Below are positions 1 through 9,152 of a DNA stretch of 40,513 nt, in pieces. Below the pieces are notes generated by a model. The model was given only the letters and a program-made list of their open reading frames with translations, was not told the DNA's origin and did no database searches. A program made the position numbers and the translations under genes. This stretch comes from an uncultured Alistipes sp. GTDB taxonomy: Bacteria > Bacteroidota > Bacteroidia > Bacteroidales > Rikenellaceae. Each line of letters starts with the position of its first letter. The stretch's first letter is position 1. Where the stretch lies: NCBI GenBank assembly GCA_944321765.1, contig CALUMQ010000024.1, positions 1 to 40,513 on the forward strand, given 5' to 3'.

Positions 1-587
1 TGGCCGACGGATACTTCGTCCTGCCCTACACCATCGGCGACTACCTCTCGCACAAGATCCAGGCCCCGAAGGTGAAGACCGACACCAAGGCCTTCGACGA
101 GGCCGAGAAGGGCGTGCGCGAGAAGATTGCCAAGCTGCTCTCGATCAACGGCAAGCAGTCCGTTGACGACATCCACAAGAAGCTCGGACACATCATGTGG
201 GAGAACGTCGGAATGGCCCGTACGAAGGAGTCGCTCGAAAAGGCCATCACCGAGATCCAGGCCCTTCGCAAGGAGTTCTGGAAGGATGTGAAGGTCGTAG
301 GCCGCGAGAACGACTTCAACGTCGAGCTCGAAAAGGCCCTGCGTCTGGCCGACTTCCTCGAACTGGGCGAGCTGATGGCCCGCGACGCTCTTCTTCGCGA
401 GGAGTCGTGCGGCGGACACTTCCGTGTGGAGCATCAGACCGAAGAGGGCGAGGCCAAGCGTGATGACGAGCACTTCGCATATGCCGCCGTCTGGGAGTAC
501 AAGGGTATGGACCAGGTTCCGGAGATGACCAAGGAGCCGCTGAACTTCGAGTTCGTACACCCCGCACAGCGCAACTACAAGGACTAA
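1..587 (+). CDS. sdhA: Fumarate reductase / succinate dehydrogenase flavoprotein subunit, C-terminal part
   Basis: The reading frame is open from the window edge (first full codon at 3) to TAA at 585-587, so only the last 194 or so residues are present. They hold the C-terminal helical and capping region of the FAD subunit, with the family-typical stretch containing SCGGHFRVEHQTEEGEAKRDDE followed by a WEYK strand. The enzyme interconverts succinate and fumarate on the inner face of the cytoplasmic membrane; in Bacteroidetes it usually works as fumarate reductase in the succinate-forming anaerobic pathway. The iron-sulfur subunit follows 37 bases later and is surely co-transcribed. The cytochrome b subunit would be expected upstream, outside the window. 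frdA is an equally valid name. The family call is firm; the direction of the reaction in vivo cannot be read from sequence. Confidence 0.95.
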   Translation, partial: ADGYFVLPYTIGDYLSHKIQAPKVKTDTKAFDEAEKGVREKIAKLLSINGKQSVDDIHKKLGHIMWENVGMARTKESLEKAITEIQALRKEFWKDVKVVGRENDFNVELEKALRLADFLELGELMARDALLREESCGGHFRVEHQTEEGEAKRDDEHFAYAAVWEYKGMDQVPEMTKEPLNFEFVHPAQRNYKD

Positions 588-624
588 GGCTTTTTTTGAC
601 GTTGAACTTTAATATCTGAAAAAC

Positions 625-1368
625 ATGAATTTTACATTGAAGATATGGCGTCAAAAAGACGCTAAATCCAAGGGAGCGTTCGAAACCTACAAGGTGTCCA
701 ACATCTCGGAAGACACCTCGTTCCTCGAGATGCTCGACATCCTGAACAACGACCTCGTACACCAGGGCAAGGAGCCCGTGGCCTTCGACCACGACTGCCG
801 CGAGGGTATCTGCGGCATGTGCTCGCTGCACATCGACGGCCAGGCCCACGGCCCCAGCCAGGGCGCCACGACCTGCCAGATCTACATGCGCAAGTTCAAG
901 GACGGCGCAACGATCACCGTTGAACCGTGGCGTTCGGCAGCCTTCCCCGTCATCAAGGACCTCGTGGTGAACCGCTCGGCCTACGACCAGATTCTCCAGG
1001 CCGGAGGCTTCATCTCGGTGCGCACGAACTCGGTGCCCGATGCCAATGCCATTCTGATCCCGAAGGAGGATGCCGACGAGGCCATGGATGCCGCCGCCTG
1101 CATCGGCTGCGGAGCCTGCGCCGCCACGTGCAAGAACGGTTCGGCCATGCTCTTCGTCGCTGCCCGCGTATCGTCGCTGGCCAAGCTGCCCCAGGGCCGC
1201 GTGGAGGCTGCACGGCGCGCCAAGGCGATGGTTGCCAAGATGGACGAGCTGGGATTCGGAAACTGCACCAACACGGGAGCCTGCCAGGCCGAGTGCCCGA
1301 AGCAGATTTCGATTACGCACATCGCCCGACTCAACCGCGAGTTCCTCTCGGCGAAGTTCAAAGACTGA
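625..1368 (+). CDS. sdhB: Fumarate reductase / succinate dehydrogenase iron-sulfur subunit
   Basis: A 247-residue protein of normal length. An N-terminal plant-ferredoxin-like domain carries the [2Fe-2S] motif CREGICGMC (Cys58, 63, 66) and a further TTC cysteine. A C-terminal alpha-helical ferredoxin domain carries [11 protein letters not shown] (Cys159, 162, 165, 169) and [13 protein letters not shown] (Cys214, 220, 224) for the [4Fe-4S] and [3Fe-4S] clusters. It passes electrons between the quinone-binding membrane subunit and the flavoprotein encoded just upstream. The ATG at 625 lies in the 37-base spacer after the flavoprotein stop and fits the family N-terminus. It is the last gene of its operon: the next gene converges on it, with a long hairpin between. 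Confidence 0.97.
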   Translation: MNFTLKIWRQKDAKSKGAFETYKVSNISEDTSFLEMLDILNNDLVHQGKEPVAFDHDCREGICGMCSLHIDGQAHGPSQGATTCQIYMRKFKDGATITVEPWRSAAFPVIKDLVVNRSAYDQILQAGGFISVRTNSVPDANAILIPKEDADEAMDAAACIGCGACAATCKNGSAMLFVAARVSSLAKLPQGRVEAARRAKAMVAKMDELGFGNCTNTGACQAECPKQISITHIARLNREFLSAKFKD

Positions 1369-1395
1369 TTTTTCTTTTGCTCAGTATTTTTCAGC

Positions 1396-1429
1396 GCGAA
1401 GGCCCGGAGTTCAGACTCCGGGCCTTCGC
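1396..1429. terminator. Strong hairpin between convergent genes
   Basis: Arms 1396-1410 (GCGAAGGCCCGGAGT) and 1415-1429 are a perfect 15-bp inverted repeat with a TCAG tetraloop. It lies between the ends of sdhB (plus) and the acyl-CoA synthetase (minus), where a bidirectional terminator is expected. There is no clean U-tract on either side, so classical intrinsic termination is not certain; it may instead protect 3' ends. Confidence 0.6.
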
Positions 1430-1467
1430 CATTCACGCTCCACGCTCCATCCGCCCCCCTCGGTCCG

Positions 1468-3117
1468 TCAGCACTTCTTGCGGATCTCCGTACGGCGGAT
1501 CTTGCCGCTGATGGTCTTGGGCAGCGAATCGACGAACTCCACGACACGCGGATACTTGTAGGGAGCCGTGACACGTTTCACATGATCCTGCAGCTCCTTG
1601 ACCAGCGCGGCATCGGCCCGGTCGCGATACGCGGCCGAAAGCACGATCGTCGCCTTGACGACCTGACCGCGAATCTCGTCCGGAACGCCCGTAATGGCAC
1701 ACTCGACGACGGCCGGATGGGTCATCAGCGCACTCTCAACCTCAAACGGTCCGATGCGGTAGCCCGAACTCTTGATCACGTCGTCGGCGCGTCCCACAAA
1801 CCAGTAGTAGCCGTCCTCGTCGCGCCATGCCACGTCGCCCGTATAGTAGATGCCGTCATGCCAGGCCTCGTGCGTGAGGGCCTCGTTGCGGTAGTAACCC
1901 TTGAACAGGCCGAGCGGTTTGCCGCCATCGGTGCGGATGACGATCTGGCCCTGCTCGCCATCCTCGGCCGAACGTCCGTCGGGCGTCAGCAGGTCGATGT
2001 GGTACTGCGGATTGGGCACTCCCATGCTGCCGGGTTTCGAGGCCATCCACGGGAAGGTGGCCAACGTCAGCGTCGTCTCGGTCTGTCCGAAGCCCTCCAT
2101 CAGGCGGATGCCCGTCAGACGAAGGAAGGTATCGTAGACAGCGCCGTTGAGCGCTTCGCCGGCCGTCGTGCAGTATTCGAGCGACGAGAGGTCGTACTTC
2201 GTGAGGTCCTCGCGGATCAGGAACCGATAGATCGTCGGGGGCGCGCACAACGAGGTGATATGATACTGCTCGATCTTGTGCAGGATATCGGCCGGAGTGA
2301 ACTTCTCGTGATCGTAGACAAAGACCGTGGCCCCCGCGAGCCACTGCCCGTAAAGTTTGCCCCACGCCGCCTTGGCCCATCCCGTATCGGCAATCGTCAG
2401 GTGGAGGCTCCCCTCGTGGAGGTTGTGCCACAGCAGTCCGGTGGTGATGTGTCCCAGCGGATAGGTGAAGTCGTGAGCCACCATCTTCGGCTCTCCGGTG
2501 GTGCCCGACGTGAAGTACATCATCATGATGTCGTCGTTGGTATTCACCCCCTCGGGGCGTTCGAACGGCGCCGCCGAGGCGATGCCGCGGTGGAAATCGA
2601 GGAATCCTTCGGGAACCTCGGGACCCGCGCTGATGAGGATCTTCGTCGTGGGGCTCTCGGGCATGGCCGCCGTGATATGGTCCGTGATTACGGACTCGCC
2701 CGCGGCAACGATCGCCTTGATCGAGGCCATGTTGCAGCGGTAGACGATATCCTTTTTGGTGAGCAGGTGCGTGGCGGGAATCACCACGGCCCCCAGCTTG
2801 TGCAGTGCCAGGATCGAGAACCAGAACTCGTAGCGCCGCTTGAGAATCAGCATCACGGCGTCACCCTTGCCGATGCCGAGGCTGCGGAACCACGACGCCG
2901 TACGGTCGCTCTCGCGCTTGATGTCGGCAAAGGTGAAGCGGTGCACCTCGTCGTGGTCGTTGGTCCACAGCATGGCCAGCTTGTCGGGCTGCTCCGCGGC
3001 ATAGGCATCGACCACGTCGTAGGCGAAGTTGAAGTTTTCGGGAACCCGGATGTGAAGGTTCCGGATGAAATCCTCCTGCGAGGTGAAGGAGGTCTGAGTC
3101 AAGAATCGTTCTACCAT
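1468..3117 (-). CDS. AMP-forming acyl-CoA synthetase (acetyl/medium-chain type)
   Basis: A 549-residue ANL-superfamily enzyme that activates a carboxylic acid as an acyl-adenylate and transfers it to CoA. The phosphate-binding loop [11 protein letters not shown] sits near residue 203. The adenylate motif EGFGQTE lies in the middle, the YYTGD and [14 protein letters not shown] hinge motifs follow, and the C-terminus has [10 protein letters not shown] with the catalytic lysine. The overall pattern resembles the acetyl-CoA/medium-chain synthetases common in Bacteroidales, but substrate cannot be told from sequence; short- or branched-chain acids are plausible. No signal peptide, so cytoplasmic. 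It begins 4 bases after the stop of the XRE-cupin gene, so the two are co-transcribed and the regulator probably controls this gene. Confidence 0.93.
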   Translation of the reverse strand: MVERFLTQTSFTSQEDFIRNLHIRVPENFNFAYDVVDAYAAEQPDKLAMLWTNDHDEVHRFTFADIKRESDRTASWFRSLGIGKGDAVMLILKRRYEFWFSILALHKLGAVVIPATHLLTKKDIVYRCNMASIKAIVAAGESVITDHITAAMPESPTTKILISAGPEVPEGFLDFHRGIASAAPFERPEGVNTNDDIMMMYFTSGTTGEPKMVAHDFTYPLGHITTGLLWHNLHEGSLHLTIADTGWAKAAWGKLYGQWLAGATVFVYDHEKFTPADILHKIEQYHITSLCAPPTIYRFLIREDLTKYDLSSLEYCTTAGEALNGAVYDTFLRLTGIRLMEGFGQTETTLTLATFPWMASKPGSMGVPNPQYHIDLLTPDGRSAEDGEQGQIVIRTDGGKPLGLFKGYYRNEALTHEAWHDGIYYTGDVAWRDEDGYYWFVGRADDVIKSSGYRIGPFEVESALMTHPAVVECAITGVPDEIRGQVVKATIVLSAAYRDRADAALVKELQDHVKRVTAPYKYPRVVEFVDSLPKTISGKIRRTEIRKKC

Positions 3118-3121
3118 AAGC

Positions 3122-3679
3122 CTACATGATGATTGCGAGGAACCGAACCTTCCGGCCGTCGAGGGCCTTCATGCCGTGGGGCAGCGAGGAGTCGAAATAG
3201 AGGCTGTCGCCGACATTGAGAATGATCTCCTTGCCGTTGAGACCGATGAGCAGGCGCCCCTCGAGGACGTAGTTCATCTCCTGACCGGCGTGCGCGTTCA
3301 GGTGCATGGGCACATCGTCGGACGTGGGCTCGACGGTCACGATGAAGGGGTCGATGCGCCGGTCGCGGAATCCCGAGGCCAGCGCCTCGTATTTGTAGGC
3401 CTTCTGGCGCTCGACCGACACGCCCTTGTCGGCGCGCGTAATGAAATAGGCATTCATCCTGGGCTCTTCGCCGAACATCAGCACATCGAGGCTGATGCCG
3501 TAGCGGCGGGCGATGGACTGCAGGACATTGACCGAGATATCGCTCTCGGCACGCTCCATGGCCCGATAGGTCTCAAGGGGGATGCGGCAGCTGTCGGCCA
3601 CCTCCTGCTCCGAGAGTTCGAGGGCGTCGCGCAGTCCGCGCAAACGGGTCGCAATCGACCGGATGGGATCGTCACACAT
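3122..3679 (-). CDS. XRE-family transcriptional regulator with cupin sensor domain
   Basis: A 185-residue protein. Residues 1-70 form a helix-turn-helix of the Cro/C1 (XRE) type ([33 protein letters not shown]). The C-terminal third is a cupin beta-barrel ([45 protein letters not shown]) with the histidine and glutamate positions usual for metal or ligand binding. Such proteins normally sense a small molecule through the cupin and control an adjacent catabolic gene. The acyl-CoA synthetase starts 4 bases downstream, which fits a regulator and its target in one operon. The ATG at 3679 is the only start that gives a complete HTH. No TAnnTTTG box was found upstream on this strand. Confidence 0.92.
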   Translation of the reverse strand: MCDDPIRSIATRLRGLRDALELSEQEVADSCRIPLETYRAMERAESDISVNVLQSIARRYGISLDVLMFGEEPRMNAYFITRADKGVSVERQKAYKYEALASGFRDRRIDPFIVTVEPTSDDVPMHLNAHAGQEMNYVLEGRLLIGLNGKEIILNVGDSLYFDSSLPHGMKALDGRKVRFLAIIM

Positions 3680-4000
3680 GGTTCGGATTGTTATTTTTGA
3701 GTTACTAAACGATGATTATTCAAAGCGCCGCGCAAGTCGAAAGTAACAAATCGGAAGCAAACAGCCTGGAAGAGGTTTACAATCGACAGTTTGGACGCTG
3801 ACAACAACTTGGCAGTAAAGATAATAAAAAACCTCAGGAATAGCAACCCCCTGCGGCAATTCCCCGCAACGGAAAGCATACTTATATATTATAAGCAGGG
3901 TTTCAACCCCCTCTGAAAGGCCTCCGGAGGGATCCGAGACAGGTAAAACGGCATCTGGAGCATGGAAATTGACCCTGGAAATTATTTTTTCACTACGGAT
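3680..4000. other. Gene-free stretch between divergent operons
   Basis: About 320 bases between the start of the minus-strand XRE-cupin gene and the his promoter. The sequence is clearly more AT-rich than the flanking genes, including an A/T run near 3884-3895. I see no convincing ORF, RNA gene, repeat or clear minus-strand promoter box here. Confidence 0.6.
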
Positions 4001-4031
4001 TTTGATTTTTCGACAAGAAACCCTATATTTG
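4001..4031 (+). promoter_or_regulatory. Bacteroidetes-type promoter of the his operon
   Basis: A -33 element TTTG (4001-4004) is followed after 19 bases by TATATTTG (4024-4031), a perfect match to the Bacteroidetes -7 consensus TAnnTTTG. Transcription should begin near 4037, just upstream of the histidine leader peptide. Confidence 0.88.
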
Positions 4032-4054
4032 TACCGCATGAAGCCTTGCAACCC

Positions 4055-4108
4055 ATGACGATTTTTACCCATATCCATCATCACCACCACCACTTCTCCA
4101 AGGGGTAG
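4055..4108 (+). CDS. hisL: Histidine operon leader peptide
   Basis: A 17-codon ORF reading MTIFTHIHHHHHHFSKG and ending in TAG. Seven of its codons specify histidine, six of them in a row (4076-4093). It starts about 18 bases after the predicted transcription start and is followed by a terminator hairpin and then hisG. This is the classic layout of ribosome-mediated attenuation: when charged tRNA-His is scarce the ribosome should stall on the His run and prevent the terminator from forming. The ATG overlaps the TGA of a six-codon ORF (MKPCNP, 4038-4058) that is probably accidental. The His run has no other reasonable explanation, since it sits exactly between a perfect promoter and the first gene of histidine synthesis. 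The gene name follows enterobacterial usage. Confidence 0.9.
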   Translation: MTIFTHIHHHHHHFSKG

Positions 4109-4142
4109 GCGATCCTGTATATGGTATTATGACGAATATACG

Positions 4143-4173
4143 AAGCTCATCCCCCTTGCGGATGGGCTTTTTT
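4143..4173 (+). terminator. Attenuator terminator of the his operon
   Basis: Arms AAGCTCATCC (4143-4152) and GGATGGGCTT (4160-4169) form a 10-bp stem with one G-U pair and a 7-base loop, followed by a run of six T (4168-4173). It lies 35 bases after the leader-peptide stop and 56 bases before hisG. A possible competing pair is CAAGGGG (4099-4105, end of the leader ORF) with CCCCTTG (4152-4158, in the terminator loop). A weaker hairpin GTATAT/ATATAC spans 4117-4141. The terminator is clear; the exact antiterminator is a guess. Confidence 0.87.
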
Positions 4174-4228
4174 CGTGCCTGTGACGCAGCGGGTGAGCAG
4201 CAAAAACACACAAAACACTCTTACCAAC

Positions 4229-5080
4229 ATGCTGAAAATAGCGATTCAGGCCAAGGGCCGCCTCAACGAACAAAGCATCGACATGCTCGCCGAAGCGGGC
4301 ATCCGCGTCGCCGAAAGCAAGCGCAAACTCATCTCCCGGGCCGAGGGATTCCCGCTCCAGGTGCTCTACCTGCGCGACGACGACATTCCGCAGGCCGTCT
4401 CGATGGGTGTTGCCGACCTGGGCATCGTCGGGATGAACGAGGTGGCCGAAAAGGGATACGACGTCGACGAAGTCATGCGCCTCGGATTCGGGGAGTGCCG
4501 GATCTCGCTCGCCGTGCCCAACACGGTCGACTACCCGGGTCTGGAGTTCTTCAACGGAAAACGCGTGGCAACCTCCTATCCCAAAATTCTCGCGCGCTAC
4601 TTCGCCGGGCAGGGAATCCGCGCCGAGATCCACACCATCGAAGGGTCGGTCGAGATAGCTCCGGCCGTGGGCATGGCCGATGCCATCTTCGACATCGTCT
4701 CGTCGGGGGGCACGCTCATCTCCAACGGACTGGTCGAGGTCGAGAAGGTCTTCCAGTCGGAAGCCGTGCTCATCGCCACGAAGACGCTCGGCGAGGCGGC
4801 CCGCCAGGAGCTCGGGCAGCTGACCTTCCGCTTCCGCTCGATCCTCGAAAGCCGCGGCATGAAATACGTGCTGATGAATCTTCCGAAGGAGCGGCTCGAC
4901 GAAGCCATCCGCATTCTTCCGGGCATGCGCAGCCCGACGGTGCTGCCGCTGGCCCAGGAGGGGTGGTGCTCGATCCACGCCGTCATCTCCGAGGAGCAGC
5001 TCTGGGAGCGCATCGAACGGCTGAAGGCCATCGGCGCCGAAGGAATTCTGGTCCTGGCCCTCGAAAACATGATCCGCTGA
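4229..5080 (+). CDS. hisG: ATP phosphoribosyltransferase, long form
   Basis: A 283-residue enzyme for the first, committed step of histidine synthesis: condensation of ATP with PRPP. The N-terminus MLKIAIQAKGRLNEQS is the family start. The PRPP-binding region (SSGGTLISNGLVEVEKV) lies past the middle. The last 75 or so residues form the ACT-like regulatory domain of the long form, where histidine gives feedback inhibition. An upstream in-frame start at 4175 would add 18 unrelated residues and would begin immediately after the attenuator's T-run, so the ATG at 4229 is preferred. The spacer before it is A/C-rich with no Shine-Dalgarno, as usual in Bacteroidetes. It is the first gene of the his operon and the direct target of the attenuator. 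Confidence 0.96.
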   Translation: MLKIAIQAKGRLNEQSIDMLAEAGIRVAESKRKLISRAEGFPLQVLYLRDDDIPQAVSMGVADLGIVGMNEVAEKGYDVDEVMRLGFGECRISLAVPNTVDYPGLEFFNGKRVATSYPKILARYFAGQGIRAEIHTIEGSVEIAPAVGMADAIFDIVSSGGTLISNGLVEVEKVFQSEAVLIATKTLGEAARQELGQLTFRFRSILESRGMKYVLMNLPKERLDEAIRILPGMRSPTVLPLAQEGWCSIHAVISEEQLWERIERLKAIGAEGILVLALENMIR

Positions 5081-5102
5081 TTCCCCTACACGCACCATCG
5101 AC

Positions 5103-6398
5103 ATGGAAACACTGAAAATATACAACGAGCCCGAACGGGCCGAATGGAGATCGCTCACCGAACGCTTCACACGCGCCGAGGAGGAGATCACGCAACAGGT
5201 CGCGGCGATTCTCGCCGAGGTGAAGAGGGGCGGCGACCGCGCCCTGCGGGAGATCACGCGTCGGATCGAAGGGCGCGAAGCGTCCGTCTTTGAGATCTCC
5301 GCCGAAGAGCGGCGTGCCGCCGCCGGACGCATTCCCGAGGCGTTGAAAGAGGCGCTGGCCGCGGCACGGGCCAACATCGAGGCATTCCACCGGGCACAAC
5401 TGCCCCGGGAGGTGCGCGTCGAACCGATGCCGGGTGTCGTGTGCGTCCAGCGGGCGCTGCCCATCCGCCGCGTGGGGCTCTACATTCCCGGCGGCAAGGC
5501 GCCGCTCTTCTCCACGGTGCTAATGCTGGCCGTGCCCGCACGGGTGGCCGGATGCCGCGAGGTGATTCTCTGCACTCCGGCCTCGCGCGACGGCGAGGTG
5601 TCCCCCGAAATTCTCTATGCTGCCGATCTGTGCGGCGTCGACCGCATCTTTGCCGTGGGCGGGGCGCAGGCCGTGGCAGCCATGGCCTACGGCACGGAGA
5701 GCATTCCGCGCGTGGAGAAGATCTTCGGCCCCGGGAACCGCTACGTAACGAAGGCCAAACAGCTGGTCGGAGCCAACGACGTGGCCGTCGACCTGCCGGC
5801 CGGACCCTCCGAGGTGCTTGTCCTGGCCGATGACACGGCTTCGCCCGCCGCGGCGGCCGCCGACCTGCTCTCGCAGGCCGAGCACGGCGCCGACAGCCAG
5901 GCGGTGCTGGTCTGCGCCTCGATGGAGTTTGCCCGCGAGGTGCAGCGTGCGGTCAGCGAGCAGCTGAAGGTGCGCCGCCGCGGGGAGATCATCCGCGAAG
6001 CGCTTGAACACAGCCGTATCCTCGTATTCGCCGAACGCGACACACGCATCGACTTTGCAAATGCCTATGCTCCGGAGCACCTGATCCTCGCCATGGAGCG
6101 TCCGTGGGAGGCCGCCGCCGGGATCACGGCCGCGGGAAGCGTCTTCGTGGGAGCCTGGTCGCCCGAGAGCGCCGGGGACTATGCTTCGGGGACCAACCAC
6201 ACGCTGCCCACGGGCGGCTGGGCCCGGGCCTACAGCGGGGTGAACACCGATTCGTTCCTGCGCAAGATCACCTACCAGGAGCTCACACGTGAAGGTCTCG
6301 CGCGCCTGGCCCCGACGATCGTGGCGATGGCCGAGGCCGAAGGGCTCGACGCACACGCCGCCGCCGTCCGCATCCGACTCGAAAACGATCCGTCATGA
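5103..6398 (+). CDS. hisD: Histidinol dehydrogenase
   Basis: A 431-residue, full-length, zinc-dependent enzyme that oxidises L-histidinol to L-histidine in two NAD+-linked steps, the last reactions of the pathway. Recognisable blocks include the nucleotide-binding region (VGLYIPGGKAPLFSTVLMLA), GPGNRYVTKAKQ, PAGPSEVLVLADD, SQAEHGADSQAVLV with its Gln/His zinc-site residues, and APEHLIL with the catalytic Glu-His pair. It starts 22 bases after hisG, and its TGA overlaps the ATG of hisC (ATGA at 6395-6398), so translation is likely coupled. Confidence 0.97.
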   Translation: METLKIYNEPERAEWRSLTERFTRAEEEITQQVAAILAEVKRGGDRALREITRRIEGREASVFEISAEERRAAAGRIPEALKEALAAARANIEAFHRAQLPREVRVEPMPGVVCVQRALPIRRVGLYIPGGKAPLFSTVLMLAVPARVAGCREVILCTPASRDGEVSPEILYAADLCGVDRIFAVGGAQAVAAMAYGTESIPRVEKIFGPGNRYVTKAKQLVGANDVAVDLPAGPSEVLVLADDTASPAAAAADLLSQAEHGADSQAVLVCASMEFAREVQRAVSEQLKVRRRGEIIREALEHSRILVFAERDTRIDFANAYAPEHLILAMERPWEAAAGITAAGSVFVGAWSPESAGDYASGTNHTLPTGGWARAYSGVNTDSFLRKITYQELTREGLARLAPTIVAMAEAEGLDAHAAAVRIRLENDPS

Positions 6399-7429
6399 AA
6401 CGTCTCGAAGAACTTGTACGCCCGAACATATGGGCGTTGAAACCCTACTCCACGGCCCGCGACGAATACGCCGGCGGGGAGATCTCGACGTGGCTCGACG
6501 CCAACGAGAGCCCCTACGACAACGGACTGAACCGCTACCCCGACCCGCACCAGCGGGAGCTGAAGCAGCGGATCGCCCGCATGAAGGGCGTGCGCGAGAG
6601 ACAGGTATTTCTCGGTAACGGCAGCGACGAGGCCATAGACCTCCCCTACCGGATCTTCTGCATGCCGGGGCGCGACAACGCCGTGTCGATCGCCCCGACC
6701 TACGGCATGTACCGCGTGGCGGCCGACATCAACGACGTCGAGATGCGCGAGGTGCCGCTCGGCAACGACTTCGCGCTGCCGGTCGACGCCCTGCTGGCCG
6801 CCTGCGACGAACGCACGAAGCTGCTGTGGATCTGCTCGCCGAACAATCCCACGGGAAACGCCTTCCCCGCGGCGGAGATCGAACGGCTCGTGCGCGCGTT
6901 CGACGGCATGGTCATTCTGGACGAGGCCTACATCGACTTCGCCGACGGGCCGGGATTCCTCCCGCGGCTCGACGAATTCCCGAATCTCATCATCCTGCAG
7001 ACCTTCTCCAAGGCGTGGGGCATGGCGGGCGTGCGTCTCGGCATGGCCTTTGCCGCGGAGCCCGTCGCCGAACTGATGGCCCGCGTGAAGTACCCCTACA
7101 ACATCAACTGTCTGGCGCAGGCGACCGTTGCCGAACGCCTCGCGACCGACATCTCCGCACAGGTGGCCGAAATCCGCGCCGAGCGCCGGCGCATGGCCGG
7201 GGCCCTTGCCGCATGCGGGGCCATCGAGCGGGTCTACCCCTCGGATGCCAACTTTCTGCTCGTGCGCACGCCGGCTCCCGACCGGCTCTACGACGCGCTG
7301 ATTGCGGCCGGGGTCATCGTCCGCAACCGTTCGCGCGTGAGGGGCTGCGAGGGGTGTCTGCGCATCACGATCGGCCGCCCGGAGGAGAACGACCGCATGT
7401 TACGAACCGTAGAAAATTTCCGCCCATGA
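6395..7429 (+). CDS. hisC: Histidinol-phosphate aminotransferase
   Basis: A 344-residue class I/II PLP-dependent aminotransferase that converts imidazole acetol phosphate and glutamate to histidinol phosphate. Seen are [17 protein letters not shown] near the N-terminus, the substrate region [19 protein letters not shown], and the PLP-lysine motif [13 protein letters not shown]. The Arg that binds the substrate phosphate/carboxylate is in [11 protein letters not shown] near the C-terminus. Start and stop each overlap the neighbouring his genes by 4 bases. Length and motifs are normal for the family. Confidence 0.97.
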   Translation: MKRLEELVRPNIWALKPYSTARDEYAGGEISTWLDANESPYDNGLNRYPDPHQRELKQRIARMKGVRERQVFLGNGSDEAIDLPYRIFCMPGRDNAVSIAPTYGMYRVAADINDVEMREVPLGNDFALPVDALLAACDERTKLLWICSPNNPTGNAFPAAEIERLVRAFDGMVILDEAYIDFADGPGFLPRLDEFPNLIILQTFSKAWGMAGVRLGMAFAAEPVAELMARVKYPYNINCLAQATVAERLATDISAQVAEIRAERRRMAGALAACGAIERVYPSDANFLLVRTPAPDRLYDALIAAGVIVRNRSRVRGCEGCLRITIGRPEENDRMLRTVENFRP

Positions 7430-8553
7430 AAAAAGCCCTCTTCATCGACCGCGACGGAACGATCATCGCGGAACCCGCCGACGAACAGATCGACAGCCTC
7501 GAAAAGCTGGCGTTCGTTCCCGGCGCCATCTCGGGGCTGAAGGTCCTTGCGGGGTTGGATTTCGAGCTGGTGCTGGCCACGAACCAGGACGGGCTGGGCA
7601 CGGCATCGTTCCCCGAGGAGACCTTCTGGCCGGCCCACAACAAGATGCTCGCGACGCTCCGCGGAGAAGGGGTCTCCTTCGACGACGAGCTCATCGACCG
7701 CACCTTCGAGCGCGACAATGCCCCGACGCGCAAACCCCGCACGGGGATGTTTTCCCGATACCTGGACGGCACCTATGATTTGGCCGGCAGCTACGTCATC
7801 GGCGACCGCGCGACCGACATCCTGCTGGCCCGCAACCTCGGGACGCGGGGCATCCTGCTCCGCCCGGCGGACGAAGGGCAACGGATGCTCGAAGAGGCCG
7901 GAGCCGCCGATGCCTGCGCCCTGGTGACCGACTCGTGGGAGGAGGTCGCCGAATTCATCCGCCGCGGCGAGCGGCGTGTGGAGGTGCGGCGCGAGACGCG
8001 CGAGACGCAGATCCGCGTGCGTCTCGACCTCGACGGACGCGGCGACTTCAACGACCGCATCTCGACGGGCCTGCGCTTTCTGGACCACATGCTCTCGCAA
8101 ATCGCCCACCACGGCGGCGTGGCCCTCGAGGTCGAGGCGCACGGCGATCTGGACATCGACGAACACCACACGATGGAGGATGTGGCCATCACGCTGGGCG
8201 AGGCGATCGACCGCGCCCTGGGCTCGAAGGCCGGCATTGCCCGCTACGGATTCGCCCTGCCGATGGACGACTGCCGTGCGCTGGTGCTGCTAGACTTCGG
8301 CGGGAGAATCGACTTCGAATGGGAGGTCGAGTTCCGCCGCGAGCGGGTCGGCGACGTCCCCACGGAGATGTTCCGCCACTTCTTCCACTCGCTGTGCTGC
8401 GCCGCGCGGTGCAACCTCCAGATCGCGGCCCGCGGCGAGAACGACCACCACAAGGCCGAAGCCATCTTCAAGGCCTTCGCCCGGGCGCTGCGCATGGCCG
8501 TGGCGCGGCAAGGTTTCGGATACGACATACCCAGCAGCAAAGGAGTCCTATGA
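7426..8553 (+). CDS. hisB: Bifunctional histidinol-phosphatase / imidazoleglycerol-phosphate dehydratase
   Basis: A 375-residue fusion. Residues 1-165 are a HAD-type phosphatase with the nucleophile motif DRDGT at residues 8-12 and [14 protein letters not shown] later; this half makes histidinol. From about residue 175 the protein is imidazoleglycerol-phosphate dehydratase, with [30 protein letters not shown] and [18 protein letters not shown] supplying the His/Glu ligands of its two-metal sites. The ATG at 7426 overlaps the hisC stop, and the 575-residue reading that runs further upstream is simply open frame through hisC. The fusion is known in enterobacteria and Bacteroidetes. Confidence 0.96.
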   Translation: MKKALFIDRDGTIIAEPADEQIDSLEKLAFVPGAISGLKVLAGLDFELVLATNQDGLGTASFPEETFWPAHNKMLATLRGEGVSFDDELIDRTFERDNAPTRKPRTGMFSRYLDGTYDLAGSYVIGDRATDILLARNLGTRGILLRPADEGQRMLEEAGAADACALVTDSWEEVAEFIRRGERRVEVRRETRETQIRVRLDLDGRGDFNDRISTGLRFLDHMLSQIAHHGGVALEVEAHGDLDIDEHHTMEDVAITLGEAIDRALGSKAGIARYGFALPMDDCRALVLLDFGGRIDFEWEVEFRRERVGDVPTEMFRHFFHSLCCAARCNLQIAARGENDHHKAEAIFKAFARALRMAVARQGFGYDIPSSKGVL

Positions 8554-9152
8554 TAGCCGTTGTCGATTATGCCACGGGCAACCTGCGATCGGTTGCCAAC
8601 GCCCTGCACCGTGCCGGGGCGGAGTTCACACTCACGGCCGACCCCGCCCTTCTGCGCGCGGCCGACCGGGTCATTCTGCCGGGCGTCGGCGAGGCGTCGA
8701 GCGCCATGGCGAAGCTCCGCGAGCGGGAGCTCGACGGGGTGATCCCCACGCTGACCTGCCCCGTGCTGGGCATCTGCATCGGCATGCAGCTGATGTGCCT
8801 TACGAGCGAAGAGGGAGACGCCCGCTGCATGGGCATCTTCCCGACGCACGTCCGGCGGCTGCGGGGAGGAGCATCGGAAGAGGGGCCGCTGAAGGTTCCC
8901 CATGTGGGATGGGATACCATCGAGGGGTTGCGGACGCCGCTCTTCGATGGGCTGCACGAAGGGAGCTTCGTCTACTACGTGCACTCCTTCGCGGCCGAAA
9001 CGTGTCCGGCCACCATCGCCACGACCCGTTACGGAGAGTCGTTCAGCGCAGCCCTCGGCCGGCGGAACTTCTACGGCGTGCAGTTTCATCCCGAGAAGAG
9101 CGGCGCCACCGGGGCCGCGATCATTCGCAATTTTCTAAATCTACATCCATGA
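8550..9152 (+). CDS. hisH: Imidazole glycerol phosphate synthase, glutaminase subunit
   Basis: A 200-residue class I glutamine amidotransferase that releases ammonia from glutamine and channels it into HisF. The nucleophile is Cys76 in GICIGMQL. The His and Glu of the triad are in [10 protein letters not shown] near the C-terminus, and the oxyanion strand is in the ILPGVG motif. The start codon overlaps the hisB stop (8550-8553), and AGGAG at 8541-8545 is one of the few Shine-Dalgarno-like sequences in the operon. Its stop overlaps the hisA start. The partner subunit HisF is two genes downstream. Confidence 0.97.
   Translation: MIAVVDYATGNLRSVANALHRAGAEFTLTADPALLRAADRVILPGVGEASSAMAKLRERELDGVIPTLTCPVLGICIGMQLMCLTSEEGDARCMGIFPTHVRRLRGGASEEGPLKVPHVGWDTIEGLRTPLFDGLHEGSFVYYVHSFAAETCPATIATTRYGESFSAALGRRNFYGVQFHPEKSGATGAAIIRNFLNLHP

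Noticed and set aside
1582-3129. 515-residue plus-strand ORF opposite the acyl-CoA synthetase
   Set aside because: Antisense of conserved synthetase motifs, no own domain or promoter.
4073-4093. Run of His codons taken as an engineered His-tag or vector sequence
   Set aside because: It lies between a native promoter and hisG, in a leader ORF followed by an attenuator hairpin, with natural flanks on both sides.
4175-4228. Upstream start codon for hisG at 4175
   Set aside because: It would begin directly after the terminator T-run and add 18 residues that do not fit HisG; MLKIAIQAKGR at 4229 is the family start.
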